DNA of 64,000 nt from Chthonomonas sp. UBA1950. Lineage in GTDB: Bacteria; Armatimonadota; Fimbriimonadia; Fimbriimonadales; Fimbriimonadaceae. Shown here one piece after another: positions 24,852 through 33,708 of the stretch; position 1 is the first letter of the stretch; each line of letters opens with the position of its first letter. The notes under the pieces were generated by a model. That model had not been told where the DNA came from. It did not search any database and worked only from the letters and a program-made list of their open reading frames with translations. The stretch covers positions 1-64,000 of the forward strand of contig DDEQ01000033.1 in the NCBI GenBank assembly GCA_002336105.1, written 5' to 3'. Made by a program: the position numbers and the translations under genes.

Positions 24852-27800
24852 ATCTAACCAGAACCGCAATCACGCGGCCAGTCTTCATCTTGATGTTGAT
24901 GCTGGCTTCCGTGTTGCTTGGCTTCATCGCCTACCGAGGGATGAGGCTTGAGCAAAACCCAGACGTGAGCTTTCCGGTTGTAACGGTGACAACGGTTTAC
25001 ACCGGTGCTGGCCCGGACGAAATCAACAACCTCGTCTCGAAGAAGATTGAAGACGCAGTTTCGGGCATCTCAAACCTTCGAGAAGTCACTAGCACTTCGC
25101 TCGAAGGAGCCTCGACGGTTGTTCTGAACTTTGAACTCGGAACGAACACCGATGTCGCCCTGAACGATACTCGAACCAAGGTTGATTCGGTCATCAATCA
25201 GCTTCCAGACGGCACTGAAAAGCCGACGATCCAGAAGTTTGATATCTCAGCTCAAGCTGTTCTGACACTCGCGTTTGCAAGCAAAACCCGAAACAGTCAG
25301 CAACTTCGTGACCTCATTGATAACAAACTTCGCGATAAATATGCGCAAATCAATGGTGTAGCTGACGCCAGCATCCTCGGTGGCGACGTTCGAGAAATTC
25401 AGATCCAACTGAAGAAAGATAAGCTCATTGCTTACGGACTTGGCATCAGCGATGTCGACCGACAAATTCAAGCCACAAGTTTGAACATTCCAGGCGGACG
25501 AATCCTCGCTGGGAATCAAGAGTACACAGTTCGTGTCCTTGCCCAGTGGGAGAATGTTGATCAGATCAAGAACTCTGTCATTACGATCAGCGACAACAAC
25601 AACCAGGGAGCAAGGTCGAAGCAGGTTAAGCTAAAAGACATCGCGACCGTCGCCGATACTGTTCAGGAGAGAAGCACCTATTCGCGACTGGATGGAAAAG
25701 ACTCGATCATTCTTTCGATTCAAAAGACTCGTGAAGGAAACGCTGTTAGCATCACCCACCAGGCTGACCAAGTGTCTGCCCAGTTGATGAAGCTGTATCC
25801 AGACCTACAAGTCACCAAAACATTTGAACAGGGCAAGATCATTGAGAACACGCTTGAAGACCTCAACTTCACGCTTGTTTTTGCCGTCATCCTTGTTGCG
25901 GCGGTTGTCTATCTGTTCTTGCACAACTTCCGCGGGACGCTCATCGTTGCGATTGCGATTCCCGTTTGTGTCTTCGTAACGATCATTGCGATGGCCCTCG
26001 CTGGCTTCACGATTAACTCGATGACCATGCTCGCGCTCATCCTTGCGGTTGGCGTTTTGGTTGACGATGCGATCGTTGTCTTGGAGAACATCTATCGTCA
26101 CCTTAAGATGGGTGAAGATCCTCGCGAGGCGGCACTGAATGGTCGTGGCGAAATCGGTACGGCTGCTCTTGCGATCACAATGGCGGACGTTGTCGTCTTC
26201 CTCCCAATCGCCTTCATGGGTGGCATCGTCGGACAGTTCTTCAAACCTCTAGCCCTTGGCTACGTGTTTGCAGTTCTTACTTCGCTATTCGTTTCGTTTA
26301 CGGTTACGCCAATGCTTGCCGCTAGGTGGTACCGAGCGGGCGAAGACATGGAGCACCCGACCGGAAGATTTGCTCAAGGGTTCGAAAGATTCTTTGGCAA
26401 ACTAGAACACATCTATCGCCGTTCGCTTGAGTGGGCGCTCCATCACCGGTGGTTCGTCTTCTTGATGGGTAACTCTGCACTCGTTGGAATTATCCTGTTC
26501 ATCGCAGGAGCTGCGGCCGGATTAAGTGCCAAGAGCCCATTCGCTGGAATTCAGACAGGCATACCTCTTTTCTTCATTTCGGTGATACTCGGCGCCGTCG
26601 TGTTCCTCGTCAATTCGATGAGACACGCTCGGGTGATGCCCAAGTTCATTGCATATGGAGCATTGTTTGGGCTCCTCTTCCCGCTATCCGGCCTCATCGG
26701 GGGCTTCTATGGAGTCTGGAAAAACGAAGCACCGTTCAAAGGTGAGTTCATTCCCACCTCTGACAACTCCACGGTTCAGATTCAAGTCAAGCTTCCATCC
26801 GACGCCGGTTTACCGATGACGGAAAGAGCAGTGAAGCGAATCGAAGATATCGTCAAGAAGAACGAAAACGTCAAGTATGTGGTTTCGAGCATCGGAACGC
26901 AGACTGGTGGCGGATTCTCGGGAGCTTCGAACACAGGTTCGAACTATGCAACGGTTGCAGCGACGCTCTACGACCGTGGCGCTTTCCTTGACCACTTCAA
27001 GAAGAGCAGCGAAAAGGTTCGATGGGAACGGGATACGAAAGTCGCGGCTGACATATTGGAAGCAGTTGGCCGAGTTCCTGGAGCAGAGATCAAAGTATCT
27101 GCAAACAGCGGTCTGGGCTTAGGAAGCGCCATTCAAATGTCATTCCGTGGTGAAGACCCAGCCCTGCTCGCTCAGACGACTTCGAACATCGTTCGTAAGT
27201 TAGCGGCTGGAGGAGTTAAGGGCGTCATCAATGCGGACGTTAGCACGACCCCGGGTAAGCCCGAACTGCGAGCTATCCCAATCCGTGAAAGACTGGCAGA
27301 CATCAACTCGTCGGCATCAACGATAGGCGCTGCCCTTCGCACGATGTATACCGGAGATGATACTGCTCGATTCCGAGTATCCGGTAACGAATACAAGGTT
27401 CGAGTCCAGTTAGCGCCAGAAGACAAGAATAATCCGAACCTCGTCAACGAGGTGCCGATCACCTTTGCAGGTGGTGATCCTGTCTTCCTCGGAAGCGTCG
27501 CCAAGTTGGTTCAGCAGCCTAGTGTTGACCGAATTGACCGACGTGACCGAGAGCAAGAAATCAGAATCACTGCGGACTTGTTGCCAGGATATGCAGCTGG
27601 AACCGTTCAGGCGGAAATCACAAACTGGCTCACAGCAGAAAAGCTTGTTCCTGATGGCGTCATTATGAAGCCACTCGGTCAAGCTGACGCACAAGCCCGA
27701 GAAATGGGCGGCATTCTGAGTGCCTTCGCCATCGGTATCGTGCTCGTTTACATGCTGTTGGCGTCCCTGTACGACAACCTGCTGTACCCGTTCATCATCC

Positions 27801-28300
27801 AGTTGTCGCAGCCTCAGGCTATGACAGGTGCGATTTTGGCTTTGGTTCTAACGGACAAATCGCTCAACTTGGTTGGCTTTATCGGTCTGGTGACGCTAGT
27901 CGGACTCGTCGGTAAAAATGCCATCTTGGTGGTTGACTACACGAATACGTTGCGTGATCGAGGTAGGAATCGGCATGATGCACTCGTCGAGGCAGGTCCA
28001 ACCCGACTTCGACCGATTGCAATGACGACTCTAGCCCTTATCTTGGGTACCTTGCCAATCGCACTGGCTATCGGACGAGGCTCAGAGTTCCGTGAGACCA
28101 TAGGTATCGTCATCATTGGTGGTATCGTTCTCTCGACGCTTCTGACCCTGCTCGTTATTCCGTGTTCTTACACGATCTTTGACGACATATCCGTCGGACT
28201 TGGAAAAGTGTTTGGGCGTAAACGAAAGGTCATTGTCTCAAGCGCCCCTGCAGCAAGCTCAGAATCAGAAACGCCAGCCGACAAGAGCTCAGTCGAGTAA
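24848..28300 (+). CDS. RND efflux permease, AcrB type, with extra membrane segments
   Basis: The 1150-residue inner-membrane pump expels drugs or other compounds with proton import. The start is GTG at 24848, overlapping the adaptor stop. The N-terminal RPVFILMLMLASVLLG, the two porter domains, and the TM4 proton-relay Asp pair in VGVLVDDAIVVLEN (about residues 405-406) are all present. It is ~100 residues longer than AcrB. After TM7 (about 535-555) there are about 65 additional residues with two more hydrophobic stretches (PLFFISVILGAVVFLV and AYGALFGLLFPLSGLIGG) before the family landmark GEFIPTSDN. Substrates are unknown. Confidence 0.95.
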   Translation: MNLTRTAITRPVFILMLMLASVLLGFIAYRGMRLEQNPDVSFPVVTVTTVYTGAGPDEINNLVSKKIEDAVSGISNLREVTSTSLEGASTVVLNFELGTNTDVALNDTRTKVDSVINQLPDGTEKPTIQKFDISAQAVLTLAFASKTRNSQQLRDLIDNKLRDKYAQINGVADASILGGDVREIQIQLKKDKLIAYGLGISDVDRQIQATSLNIPGGRILAGNQEYTVRVLAQWENVDQIKNSVITISDNNNQGARSKQVKLKDIATVADTVQERSTYSRLDGKDSIILSIQKTREGNAVSITHQADQVSAQLMKLYPDLQVTKTFEQGKIIENTLEDLNFTLVFAVILVAAVVYLFLHNFRGTLIVAIAIPVCVFVTIIAMALAGFTINSMTMLALILAVGVLVDDAIVVLENIYRHLKMGEDPREAALNGRGEIGTAALAITMADVVVFLPIAFMGGIVGQFFKPLALGYVFAVLTSLFVSFTVTPMLAARWYRAGEDMEHPTGRFAQGFERFFGKLEHIYRRSLEWALHHRWFVFLMGNSALVGIILFIAGAAAGLSAKSPFAGIQTGIPLFFISVILGAVVFLVNSMRHARVMPKFIAYGALFGLLFPLSGLIGGFYGVWKNEAPFKGEFIPTSDNSTVQIQVKLPSDAGLPMTERAVKRIEDIVKKNENVKYVVSSIGTQTGGGFSGASNTGSNYATVAATLYDRGAFLDHFKKSSEKVRWERDTKVAADILEAVGRVPGAEIKVSANSGLGLGSAIQMSFRGEDPALLAQTTSNIVRKLAAGGVKGVINADVSTTPGKPELRAIPIRERLADINSSASTIGAALRTMYTGDDTARFRVSGNEYKVRVQLAPEDKNNPNLVNEVPITFAGGDPVFLGSVAKLVQQPSVDRIDRRDREQEIRITADLLPGYAAGTVQAEITNWLTAEKLVPDGVIMKPLGQADAQAREMGGILSAFAIGIVLVYMLLASLYDNLLYPFIIQLSQPQAMTGAILALVLTDKSLNLVGFIGLVTLVGLVGKNAILVVDYTNTLRDRGRNRHDALVEAGPTRLRPIAMTTLALILGTLPIALAIGRGSEFRETIGIVIIGGIVLSTLLTLLVIPCSYTIFDDISVGLGKVFGRKRKVIVSSAPAASSESETPADKSSVE

Positions 28301-28320
28301 CTTGAAAGCAAAGACAAACG

Positions 28321-28358
28321 AAAAGTGGGGTTCCAACTGAAGTTGGGACCCCACTTTT
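28321..28358 (+). terminator. Terminator of the RND efflux operon
   Basis: AAAAGTGGGG-TT-CCAACT pairs with AGTTGG-GA-CCCCACTTTT around a two-base loop (GA), with one small internal mismatch. The flanking A and T runs make it work in both directions; the DUF6159 gene converges from the right. Confidence 0.9.
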
Positions 28359-28382
28359 CATTTCGAGATATCAGGTTTTATT

Positions 28383-29240
28383 TCAACGACGGAAGTAGCC
28401 GCTGATCTTACTCTGCGGCTTTGAGGTGAACGCCGAGTTGAAGTCAAATCCTTCGAATGCGGTAGGAGTTTGACCGGTTGTTCCGTAGACGTACAAAGCC
28501 GTCTGATAAATTCCCTGAAGGCTTGCGCTGATCGTAGCGAGAATCAAGATTGATACTGCGCAAAGAATCGCCGCACCAATGATGAGGCCAATTGAACCGG
28601 TGAGACATGCCCCGACAAATGGCACGATCGGAACGATCATCAGCATTCCAAAGACGAAGCCGATACCAGCATTACCGATGAGGTTTTCGCCCCAAGTTCG
28701 CTTCAACATCGCTCCAGAGCCTTTGATCGCATCGACTGGTCCTTTGTTTTCAAACGCCATGATTGGCACGACAAAGTAAGTAATGATGTTCCAAAGCCCA
28801 CCGACGATACCGATGACGATTCGTCCAATGAGTCCTGATCGTTCTGATAGCATTCTGAAGATCATTCCTACCGTAGCGGCGATGAACGCCCAACCAAGGA
28901 TCGGACCAAGTTTCTTCAGCGCATGATTGATTCCATCACCAAAGGTTGGTGTCTGTCCTTGCAGAGCTTGGTAAGTACACGACACCATTCCGGTGTTGAA
29001 AAACACAACGATGAAGTAGCTGATGAAATAGTAGAGGAACGTGACGCCATACCAGACAGGTGATAGATGATCAGGATCCGTACCTTTCAACAAGAAGAAT
29101 GCCGGGACAAAGAATGAGATTGTCAAGAGGATCGTCACAACACCCGTTACGATCGGGAAGATCGCAAGCTGAGGGTTGCTACGGAGGATTTCCATACTCT
29201 TTTGGGCTAGCGCCCAACTACGTGACCAACGGTTGCCCAT
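28383..29240 (-). CDS. DUF6159-like multi-pass membrane protein
   Basis: A 285-residue integral membrane protein. Six to seven hydrophobic segments are visible, e.g. PIVTGVVTILLTISFFVPAF, FLYYFISYFIVVFFNTG, GLWNIITYFVVPIMAFENKG and IGLIIGAAILCAVSILILAT. The start is ATG at 29240 (GNRWSRSWALAQKS), preferred over the TTG six codons upstream. The sequence resembles the DUF6159 family, of unknown function. It is monocistronic between the RND terminator and divergent mqnE. Confidence 0.8.
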   Translation of the reverse strand: MGNRWSRSWALAQKSMEILRSNPQLAIFPIVTGVVTILLTISFFVPAFFLLKGTDPDHLSPVWYGVTFLYYFISYFIVVFFNTGMVSCTYQALQGQTPTFGDGINHALKKLGPILGWAFIAATVGMIFRMLSERSGLIGRIVIGIVGGLWNIITYFVVPIMAFENKGPVDAIKGSGAMLKRTWGENLIGNAGIGFVFGMLMIVPIVPFVGACLTGSIGLIIGAAILCAVSILILATISASLQGIYQTALYVYGTTGQTPTAFEGFDFNSAFTSKPQSKISGYFRR

Positions 29241-29348
29241 ATCGGACCTATTGTACAACCTCTTTATCTGCCATTGATGGGCGACTAGGTCTCGTAGTAA
29301 GTTTCAAGGTTTATTGAAACCTTCACAGGTATCCTCTAGAGTAGAAAC

Positions 29349-30512
29349 ATGCCCCTTTCCCCTGAGCGAATCGTCGGAACCGAGTTAATGCCGGTTTATG
29401 AAAAAATCGACCGAGGAGAGCGCCTTTCGCGTGAAGACGGCCTCCTTCTTGCCACACATCCTAACCTCAGTGGCATCGGTTACATGGCAAACATCGTTCG
29501 AGAAAGACGACACGGAGCCAAAACCTACTTCGTTCGAAACCAGCACATAAACTACACAAATATCTGCAACAAATTTTGTAAGTTCTGCTCGTTTTATGCT
29601 AAGAAAGGGGGACCAGCTCCGTACCAGATGACTCTGGACGAAGTGAAACACCGGTTGGAGTGGCATCGCGATGTACCGCTCACGGAAATTCATATGGTTG
29701 GCGGCATCAATCCGCGATTACCGTACGAGTATTACTTGGACCTTGTGCGAATTGTGAAAGAGGCTCGTCCTGGAGTTCACGTCAAGGCTTTCACCGCAGT
29801 AGAAATCGTTGAAATTGCTCGGCAAGGCAAAGTGACGGTCGACCAGGCTCTGGCCGACCTAATAGAAGCTGGACTTGACTCTCTCCCCGGCGGCGGAATC
29901 GAAATCCTCTCCGAGCGAGTACACAAAGAGCTTTTTGGTAAAAAACTAAACGGCGAAGAGTGGAAGGATGTTGCTCGGTCAGCCGCAAAGCTCGGTCTCA
30001 GACAGTACGCCACGATGCTTTACGGCCATGTTGAGACGGTTGAGGAAAGAGTAGATCACCTTATTCAAATTCGGGAGCTACAAGACGAAACCGGAAACTT
30101 TCTCACAATGACTCCTCTTAGCTTCCACCCAGAGGCTACGGAGCTAGAGCACATCGAAGCCCCCACTGGAGAAGATGATCTGCGAGCAATCGCGCTTTCG
30201 CGACTGCTCTTGGATAACTTCGAACATATCAAGAGCTTCTGGATTATGAATTCGGTCCCAGTGACTCAGATGGCGCTTTGGTATGGAGCCGATGATGCAG
30301 ATGGGCTTGTTCATGAGTATGAGATCACCTATAAAGAAGGAGATTTTGGCAACAAGACCCAGGTTCTCACTTATGACAACATGGTCGCGATGATTCAAGA
30401 AGCGGGACGAATTCCGGTTGAAAGAGACTGCTTCTATAACGAGATCACAACTGAACAGCTCCATGCGACCGTACAACCCAAATTAACGCCGATTCCAATG
30501 GCCAGAGCCTAA
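29349..30512 (+). CDS. mqnE: Aminofutalosine synthase (radical SAM)
   Basis: MqnE adds the radical of chorismate-derived carboxyvinyloxybenzoate to SAM-derived adenosine, giving aminofutalosine in the futalosine menaquinone pathway. The 387-residue length is normal. The radical-SAM cluster motif is Cys73-x3-Cys77-x2-Cys80 (CNKFCKFC). HMVGGINPRLPYEYY, SLPGGGIEIL and FWIMNSVPVTQMALWYG are typical of MqnE rather than MqnC or CofH. The genome therefore probably makes menaquinone by this route; no other mqn gene is in the window. Confidence 0.95.
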   Translation: MPLSPERIVGTELMPVYEKIDRGERLSREDGLLLATHPNLSGIGYMANIVRERRHGAKTYFVRNQHINYTNICNKFCKFCSFYAKKGGPAPYQMTLDEVKHRLEWHRDVPLTEIHMVGGINPRLPYEYYLDLVRIVKEARPGVHVKAFTAVEIVEIARQGKVTVDQALADLIEAGLDSLPGGGIEILSERVHKELFGKKLNGEEWKDVARSAAKLGLRQYATMLYGHVETVEERVDHLIQIRELQDETGNFLTMTPLSFHPEATELEHIEAPTGEDDLRAIALSRLLLDNFEHIKSFWIMNSVPVTQMALWYGADDADGLVHEYEITYKEGDFGNKTQVLTYDNMVAMIQEAGRIPVERDCFYNEITTEQLHATVQPKLTPIPMARA

Positions 30513-30547
30513 ATAGCTAGGCCCAACGGCAAGATTACAAATCTCTT

Positions 30548-30588
30548 GAATCGCGTACAGCATAATGTCGTTATGCTGTACGCGATTC
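30548..30588. promoter_or_regulatory. Perfect 18-bp inverted repeat over a start codon
   Basis: GAATCGCGTACAGCATAA (30548-30565) is the exact reverse complement of TTATGCTGTACGCGATTC (30571-30588), with the loop TGTCG. The ATG of the next gene (30573) lies in the right arm, so the RNA hairpin would bury it. It could be a translational switch, an operator, a terminator for mqnE without T-run, or a fold-back artefact of sequencing. Confidence 0.75.
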
Positions 30589-31352
30589 CATTCGTTGTGT
30601 TACTCGGGCATGGAGGAGAGCAGGTGAGTTTGCGATTTAACGCCCCTGTAGGTTCTTCTTACCGATACAAGATGATCAACAAGACCCAGCAAATGATGGG
30701 AACAGCTGATATGTCAATGACTCAGGAAGTCGTGATGGACTACAAGGTCATGTCGGTTAAGCAGAACTTGTCTTCAGTGCGTACAACCGTTGAAAAGGTG
30801 CAAGTCATCGTCCCCAATAACAGCCCAATGGCATCTAGCAAGGCTGGCGTTGAAAAGATGCTTAACGGCTTGACGATTGATTCAGTTATCGACCGACAGA
30901 TGAAGATTGTTTCGTCGAAAGTAGTTAAAGGAAATGCGATGGCTAGTGCGATGCAGCAGAATATGCAAGCCGGCTTACAAGGTGTTGCTTATTCAGCATC
31001 ACCGGTATCTGTCGGTTCTACATGGTCCTCAAATATCGACATGTCCAAGATGGGTGGCATGATGCCTCCATGAGCCAAATCGACAGGTTCCGTAACTGCT
31101 AAGTTCACTGTTAAGTCAATCACTGGTAGCGGCGCAGGCAAAAAGGTCAACCTGGGAATTGTAACATCCGGGACGTTAAACATGGCCATGGGAACAACCA
31201 AGGTGAACATGGTTATCTCTGGAACGGGTTCTTCATCAATCGATCTAGCGACAGGAATTGCTTCATCAACAGAACAAAAGGTTGATATCGCCATAAAGAT
31301 GCCTCAAATGACCATGAAGTCACGGGCAATATACTCGTTAAAAAGACTCTAA
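30573..31352 (+). pseudogene. Exported DUF6263-like protein interrupted by an in-frame TGA
   Basis: From ATG at 30573 the frame reads a signal-like N-terminus (MLYAIPFVVLLG) and a Met/Val-rich beta protein up to TGA at 31071-31073. The same frame continues without a gap through TGSVTAKFTVKSITGSGAGKK and ends at TAA 31350-31352 with MTMKSRAIYSL. Both halves together (~260 codons) resemble DUF6263-type exported proteins. A TGG or CGA codon changed to TGA, or a sequencing error, explains it best. A TTG at 30546 could extend the start by 9 codons. The downstream terminator fits one single gene. Confidence 0.7.
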
Positions 31353-31376
31353 AGAGAATTCGATACGAGAAAAAAT

Positions 31377-31410
31377 AAAGGGTTCCCAACCACCGGTTGG
31401 GAACCCTTTT
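31377..31410. terminator. Bidirectional terminator
   Basis: AAAGGGTTCCCAACC (31377-31391) pairs perfectly with GGTTGGGAACCCTTT (31395-31409) around the loop ACC, with T-runs on both strands. It separates the interrupted gene from the convergent lipoprotein gene. Confidence 0.92.
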
Positions 31411-31436
31411 GAGACTAAGCTAATCAGCTTGGTTTC

Positions 31437-32390
31437 TTAGCCAAGGCCTACAAAACATCCGTCTGAATCAACTGCAGAGAGAGAAGTTGGTCGAATGTAG
31501 ATCGTTCCGTTCTGTGTGTTGTCCTCGATGATTGGAAGACCAGTTTCAGTATCCAACTCAGTGAGTGACCGAACGCCATCGGTTAGAGTCAAGCCATAGT
31601 AAGCGTCTGTCAGATCGACTCTGCATGAATCGCTACCAGAGGTGAACCGGCGTGCGTCGAAGCCAAACTGTCGGTAGAAGTTTGCTGGCATCGAAGCATT
31701 ATCGATTTGCATGAACTGAACGTAGTTGGGAACGCTCGCCTTGAACCACCCATTGTAGCTCGTGGTGACTTTTCCAACAACCTTAACTGGACTTGATGGA
31801 TCTGAAGGATTTGTCAAGGCATAGAAGTTAATGACGACGCCGCTAACAGGCTTATCGGTTCCCTCAACCAGGACCCGGCCGTTAAGCTTGACCTGTCGTG
31901 GAAGGACTCGATAGTAACTGGCGTAAGCAACTTCGTTGTAGGTTGCGGACACGGCTGGGGTGTCGCCTGCTGCGGTCTCTTGAGTTCCGGCAATAAACAC
32001 ACCTGTCTCGCTTGCCAACGTTCCGCTTGCAGTCGCATTCGTCGACCATAAGGTCGCAGGCAAAATGTTTCTCTTTCCGCCTACGTAATTAACTAATTGG
32101 AAGATAACTCTTTCTTGCGTCTGGATATTGTTCGTATCCTGAATGCCACCTTTGAGTGGATCGACGAGGTCGCCAATCGCTACCTTTGTCGGATCGATTA
32201 GATCATCGGCGGTGTATTTGCTCTGAGCTGCTTCTTTGATGTCCGAAGACGTCAAAAGAACAACAGCCTCGATTCGAGGGGTCGCTGGATCGACAACGCC
32301 AACGCTACTCGAAGATCCGCCGGAACCGGCGCATCCGAGCAATAACACTGCCATTACAAAAATGGCTGCAACAAAACGAACTTGCTTCAT
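31437..32390 (-). CDS. Lipoprotein with carboxypeptidase-regulatory-like domain
   Basis: The 317-residue protein has a lipobox (VLLLG-Cys20) followed by a Gly/Ser linker, so it is a membrane lipoprotein exposed in the envelope. Its centre (KLNGRVLVEGTDKPVSGVVI, VVGKVTTSYNGWFKASVP) is a beta-sandwich of the carboxypeptidase-regulatory/CarboxypepD type. The C-terminus ends DGCFVGLG, similar to the GCGFG end of the next lipoprotein upstream, suggesting a related pair. The ligand or role is not known. Confidence 0.75.
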   Translation of the reverse strand: MKQVRFVAAIFVMAVLLLGCAGSGGSSSSVGVVDPATPRIEAVVLLTSSDIKEAAQSKYTADDLIDPTKVAIGDLVDPLKGGIQDTNNIQTQERVIFQLVNYVGGKRNILPATLWSTNATASGTLASETGVFIAGTQETAAGDTPAVSATYNEVAYASYYRVLPRQVKLNGRVLVEGTDKPVSGVVINFYALTNPSDPSSPVKVVGKVTTSYNGWFKASVPNYVQFMQIDNASMPANFYRQFGFDARRFTSGSDSCRVDLTDAYYGLTLTDGVRSLTELDTETGLPIIEDNTQNGTIYIRPTSLSAVDSDGCFVGLG

Positions 32391-32454
32391 CTCGGGTCCT
32401 ATTATGCCAAGGCTAGACTTACTTGTACAGTCCTAACCGCTGCTAAAGCGGAGT

Positions 32455-33267
32455 TTATCCAAAACCACACCCTGTTGGAGGTGGTGGAGGGGTAGATGAC
32501 GAATTTAAATTGGGATACACAACTATATCCTCTGATAAAAGGCTCCAATTTCCAGTACCGACCGTTGGCATCGGAATCGAGCAACCTTCGATGGAAGTCG
32601 TGTAATCAAAGGAGCCGTATCCGAATTGGTTGTAGTAGCCTGGGTAGCCGAAGTTGGTTGTGTAGTAATCAATCAACCAGGAGAAATCGGCGATCCAGCG
32701 GGTGGCATTGGAAGGTACCGCTGTCGCAAAAACTCCCCTTGAGTCCGTTGTGGTCTCGCCGACTTTCGTTCCGCTGTTGTTATAAAAATAGACCGCAGCG
32801 TGCGAAACGGCAACACCGCTCGTATTCCGAACAAAGCCATAAGCACGTTTGCTCGTTGGCACGACCTTGAATGCGACGGTATAGCTCGTGCCTTTGTAAG
32901 TCGCTGTAGCGGAATAAGTCGTATCCGAGGCATCAACTGCTGTTAAAACGCCGCCTGAGTTGATCGTCGCAACCGTACTCGGGGCGTCAATTGTCCAACC
33001 AGAGCCACCGAGAGTAAACGTGCCGCCAGAAGTCGTTGTTCCAACAACCGATAACTGAACCGAGTCTCCGGGCATGAGGACTGTTAACGGGAAGGCAATC
33101 GTCGAACTAAATGATGAAGACTGGCCCTGAACGCGCACATCGGTGACATCAGGTGTCCCACCGCCGCCGCCTCCACCGCCGCCACAACCAGCAACGGCAA
33201 TCACCGCAACACAAACAAGATATTTTGCGATGCGTAGGTGGTTAGGTAAGTCAAAGAAACTAGCCAT
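32455..33267 (-). CDS. Lipoprotein with poly-glycine linker and Ig-like domain
   Basis: The 270-residue protein has a lipobox (AVAG-Cys28) followed by nine consecutive glycines, a membrane-anchoring linker. The middle (about 60-150) reads like a BIG2-type bacterial Ig domain (LMPGDSVQLSVVG, INSGGVLTAVDASDTT), then a carboxypeptidase-regulatory-like domain (KRAYGFVRNTSGVAVSHAAV). It ends with a Pro-rich stretch and GCGFG. It lies 64 bp upstream of the other lipoprotein gene on the same strand, so the two may be co-expressed. Specific function unknown. Confidence 0.75.
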   Translation of the reverse strand: MASFFDLPNHLRIAKYLVCVAVIAVAGCGGGGGGGGGTPDVTDVRVQGQSSSFSSTIAFPLTVLMPGDSVQLSVVGTTTSGGTFTLGGSGWTIDAPSTVATINSGGVLTAVDASDTTYSATATYKGTSYTVAFKVVPTSKRAYGFVRNTSGVAVSHAAVYFYNNSGTKVGETTTDSRGVFATAVPSNATRWIADFSWLIDYYTTNFGYPGYYNQFGYGSFDYTTSIEGCSIPMPTVGTGNWSLLSEDIVVYPNLNSSSTPPPPPTGCGFG

Positions 33268-33291
33268 TCTGCGAGATTTCGTATGAATGAC

Positions 33292-33708
33292 TCATTGTGA
33301 GCTAGATTTGGTTCGATTTACTTCGGTTGAAGCAAATCCATGTGGCAATAAGTCGACAATTCTGTAAGTTGTTGTCGAGTTATCGTCAGCTACCATCACA
33401 ACCTCGACTTGCGAATCGGGTGCAACAAACTCCAGAAGTAGCTGCCGACAGATTCCGCAAGGACTCGCGCCGTCCTCGGTCGAGAGAATAATCCGCCTCA
33501 TTTTTCGGCATCCGTCCGCAATCATCGTCCCGAGGGCGACTCTCTCTGCACAAAGGGTTGCCCCAAAAGAAACAGACTCGATATTGCAGCCAACAAATAC
33601 CTTTCCATTAACAGCTTCAATCGCACAACCTACCGTGTAGCCGCTAAAAGGCGCATAAGCGTTTTTGCGCGCAGCCCTAGCCAACTCGATGAGTTTTGTG
33701 TCGTTCAT
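33292..33708 (-). CDS. cdd: Cytidine deaminase
   Basis: Cdd converts cytidine or deoxycytidine to uridine or deoxyuridine in nucleoside salvage. The 138-residue length fits the small homotetrameric class. Zn ligands are Cys53, Cys84 and Cys87, with catalytic Glu55 (CAERVALG, SPCGICRQ). APFSGYTVGCA is the usual N-terminal block. The start at 33708 overlaps the mutS2 stop as ATGA, so translation is coupled. The longer frame upstream is inside mutS2 and is rejected. Confidence 0.95.
   Translation of the reverse strand: MNDTKLIELARAARKNAYAPFSGYTVGCAIEAVNGKVFVGCNIESVSFGATLCAERVALGTMIADGCRKMRRIILSTEDGASPCGICRQLLLEFVAPDSQVEVVMVADDNSTTTYRIVDLLPHGFASTEVNRTKSSSQ

Noticed and set aside
31071..31073. 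TGA as a selenocysteine codon
   Set aside because: No SECIS-like stem directly after it and no redox context; a stop mutation or sequencing error is simpler.
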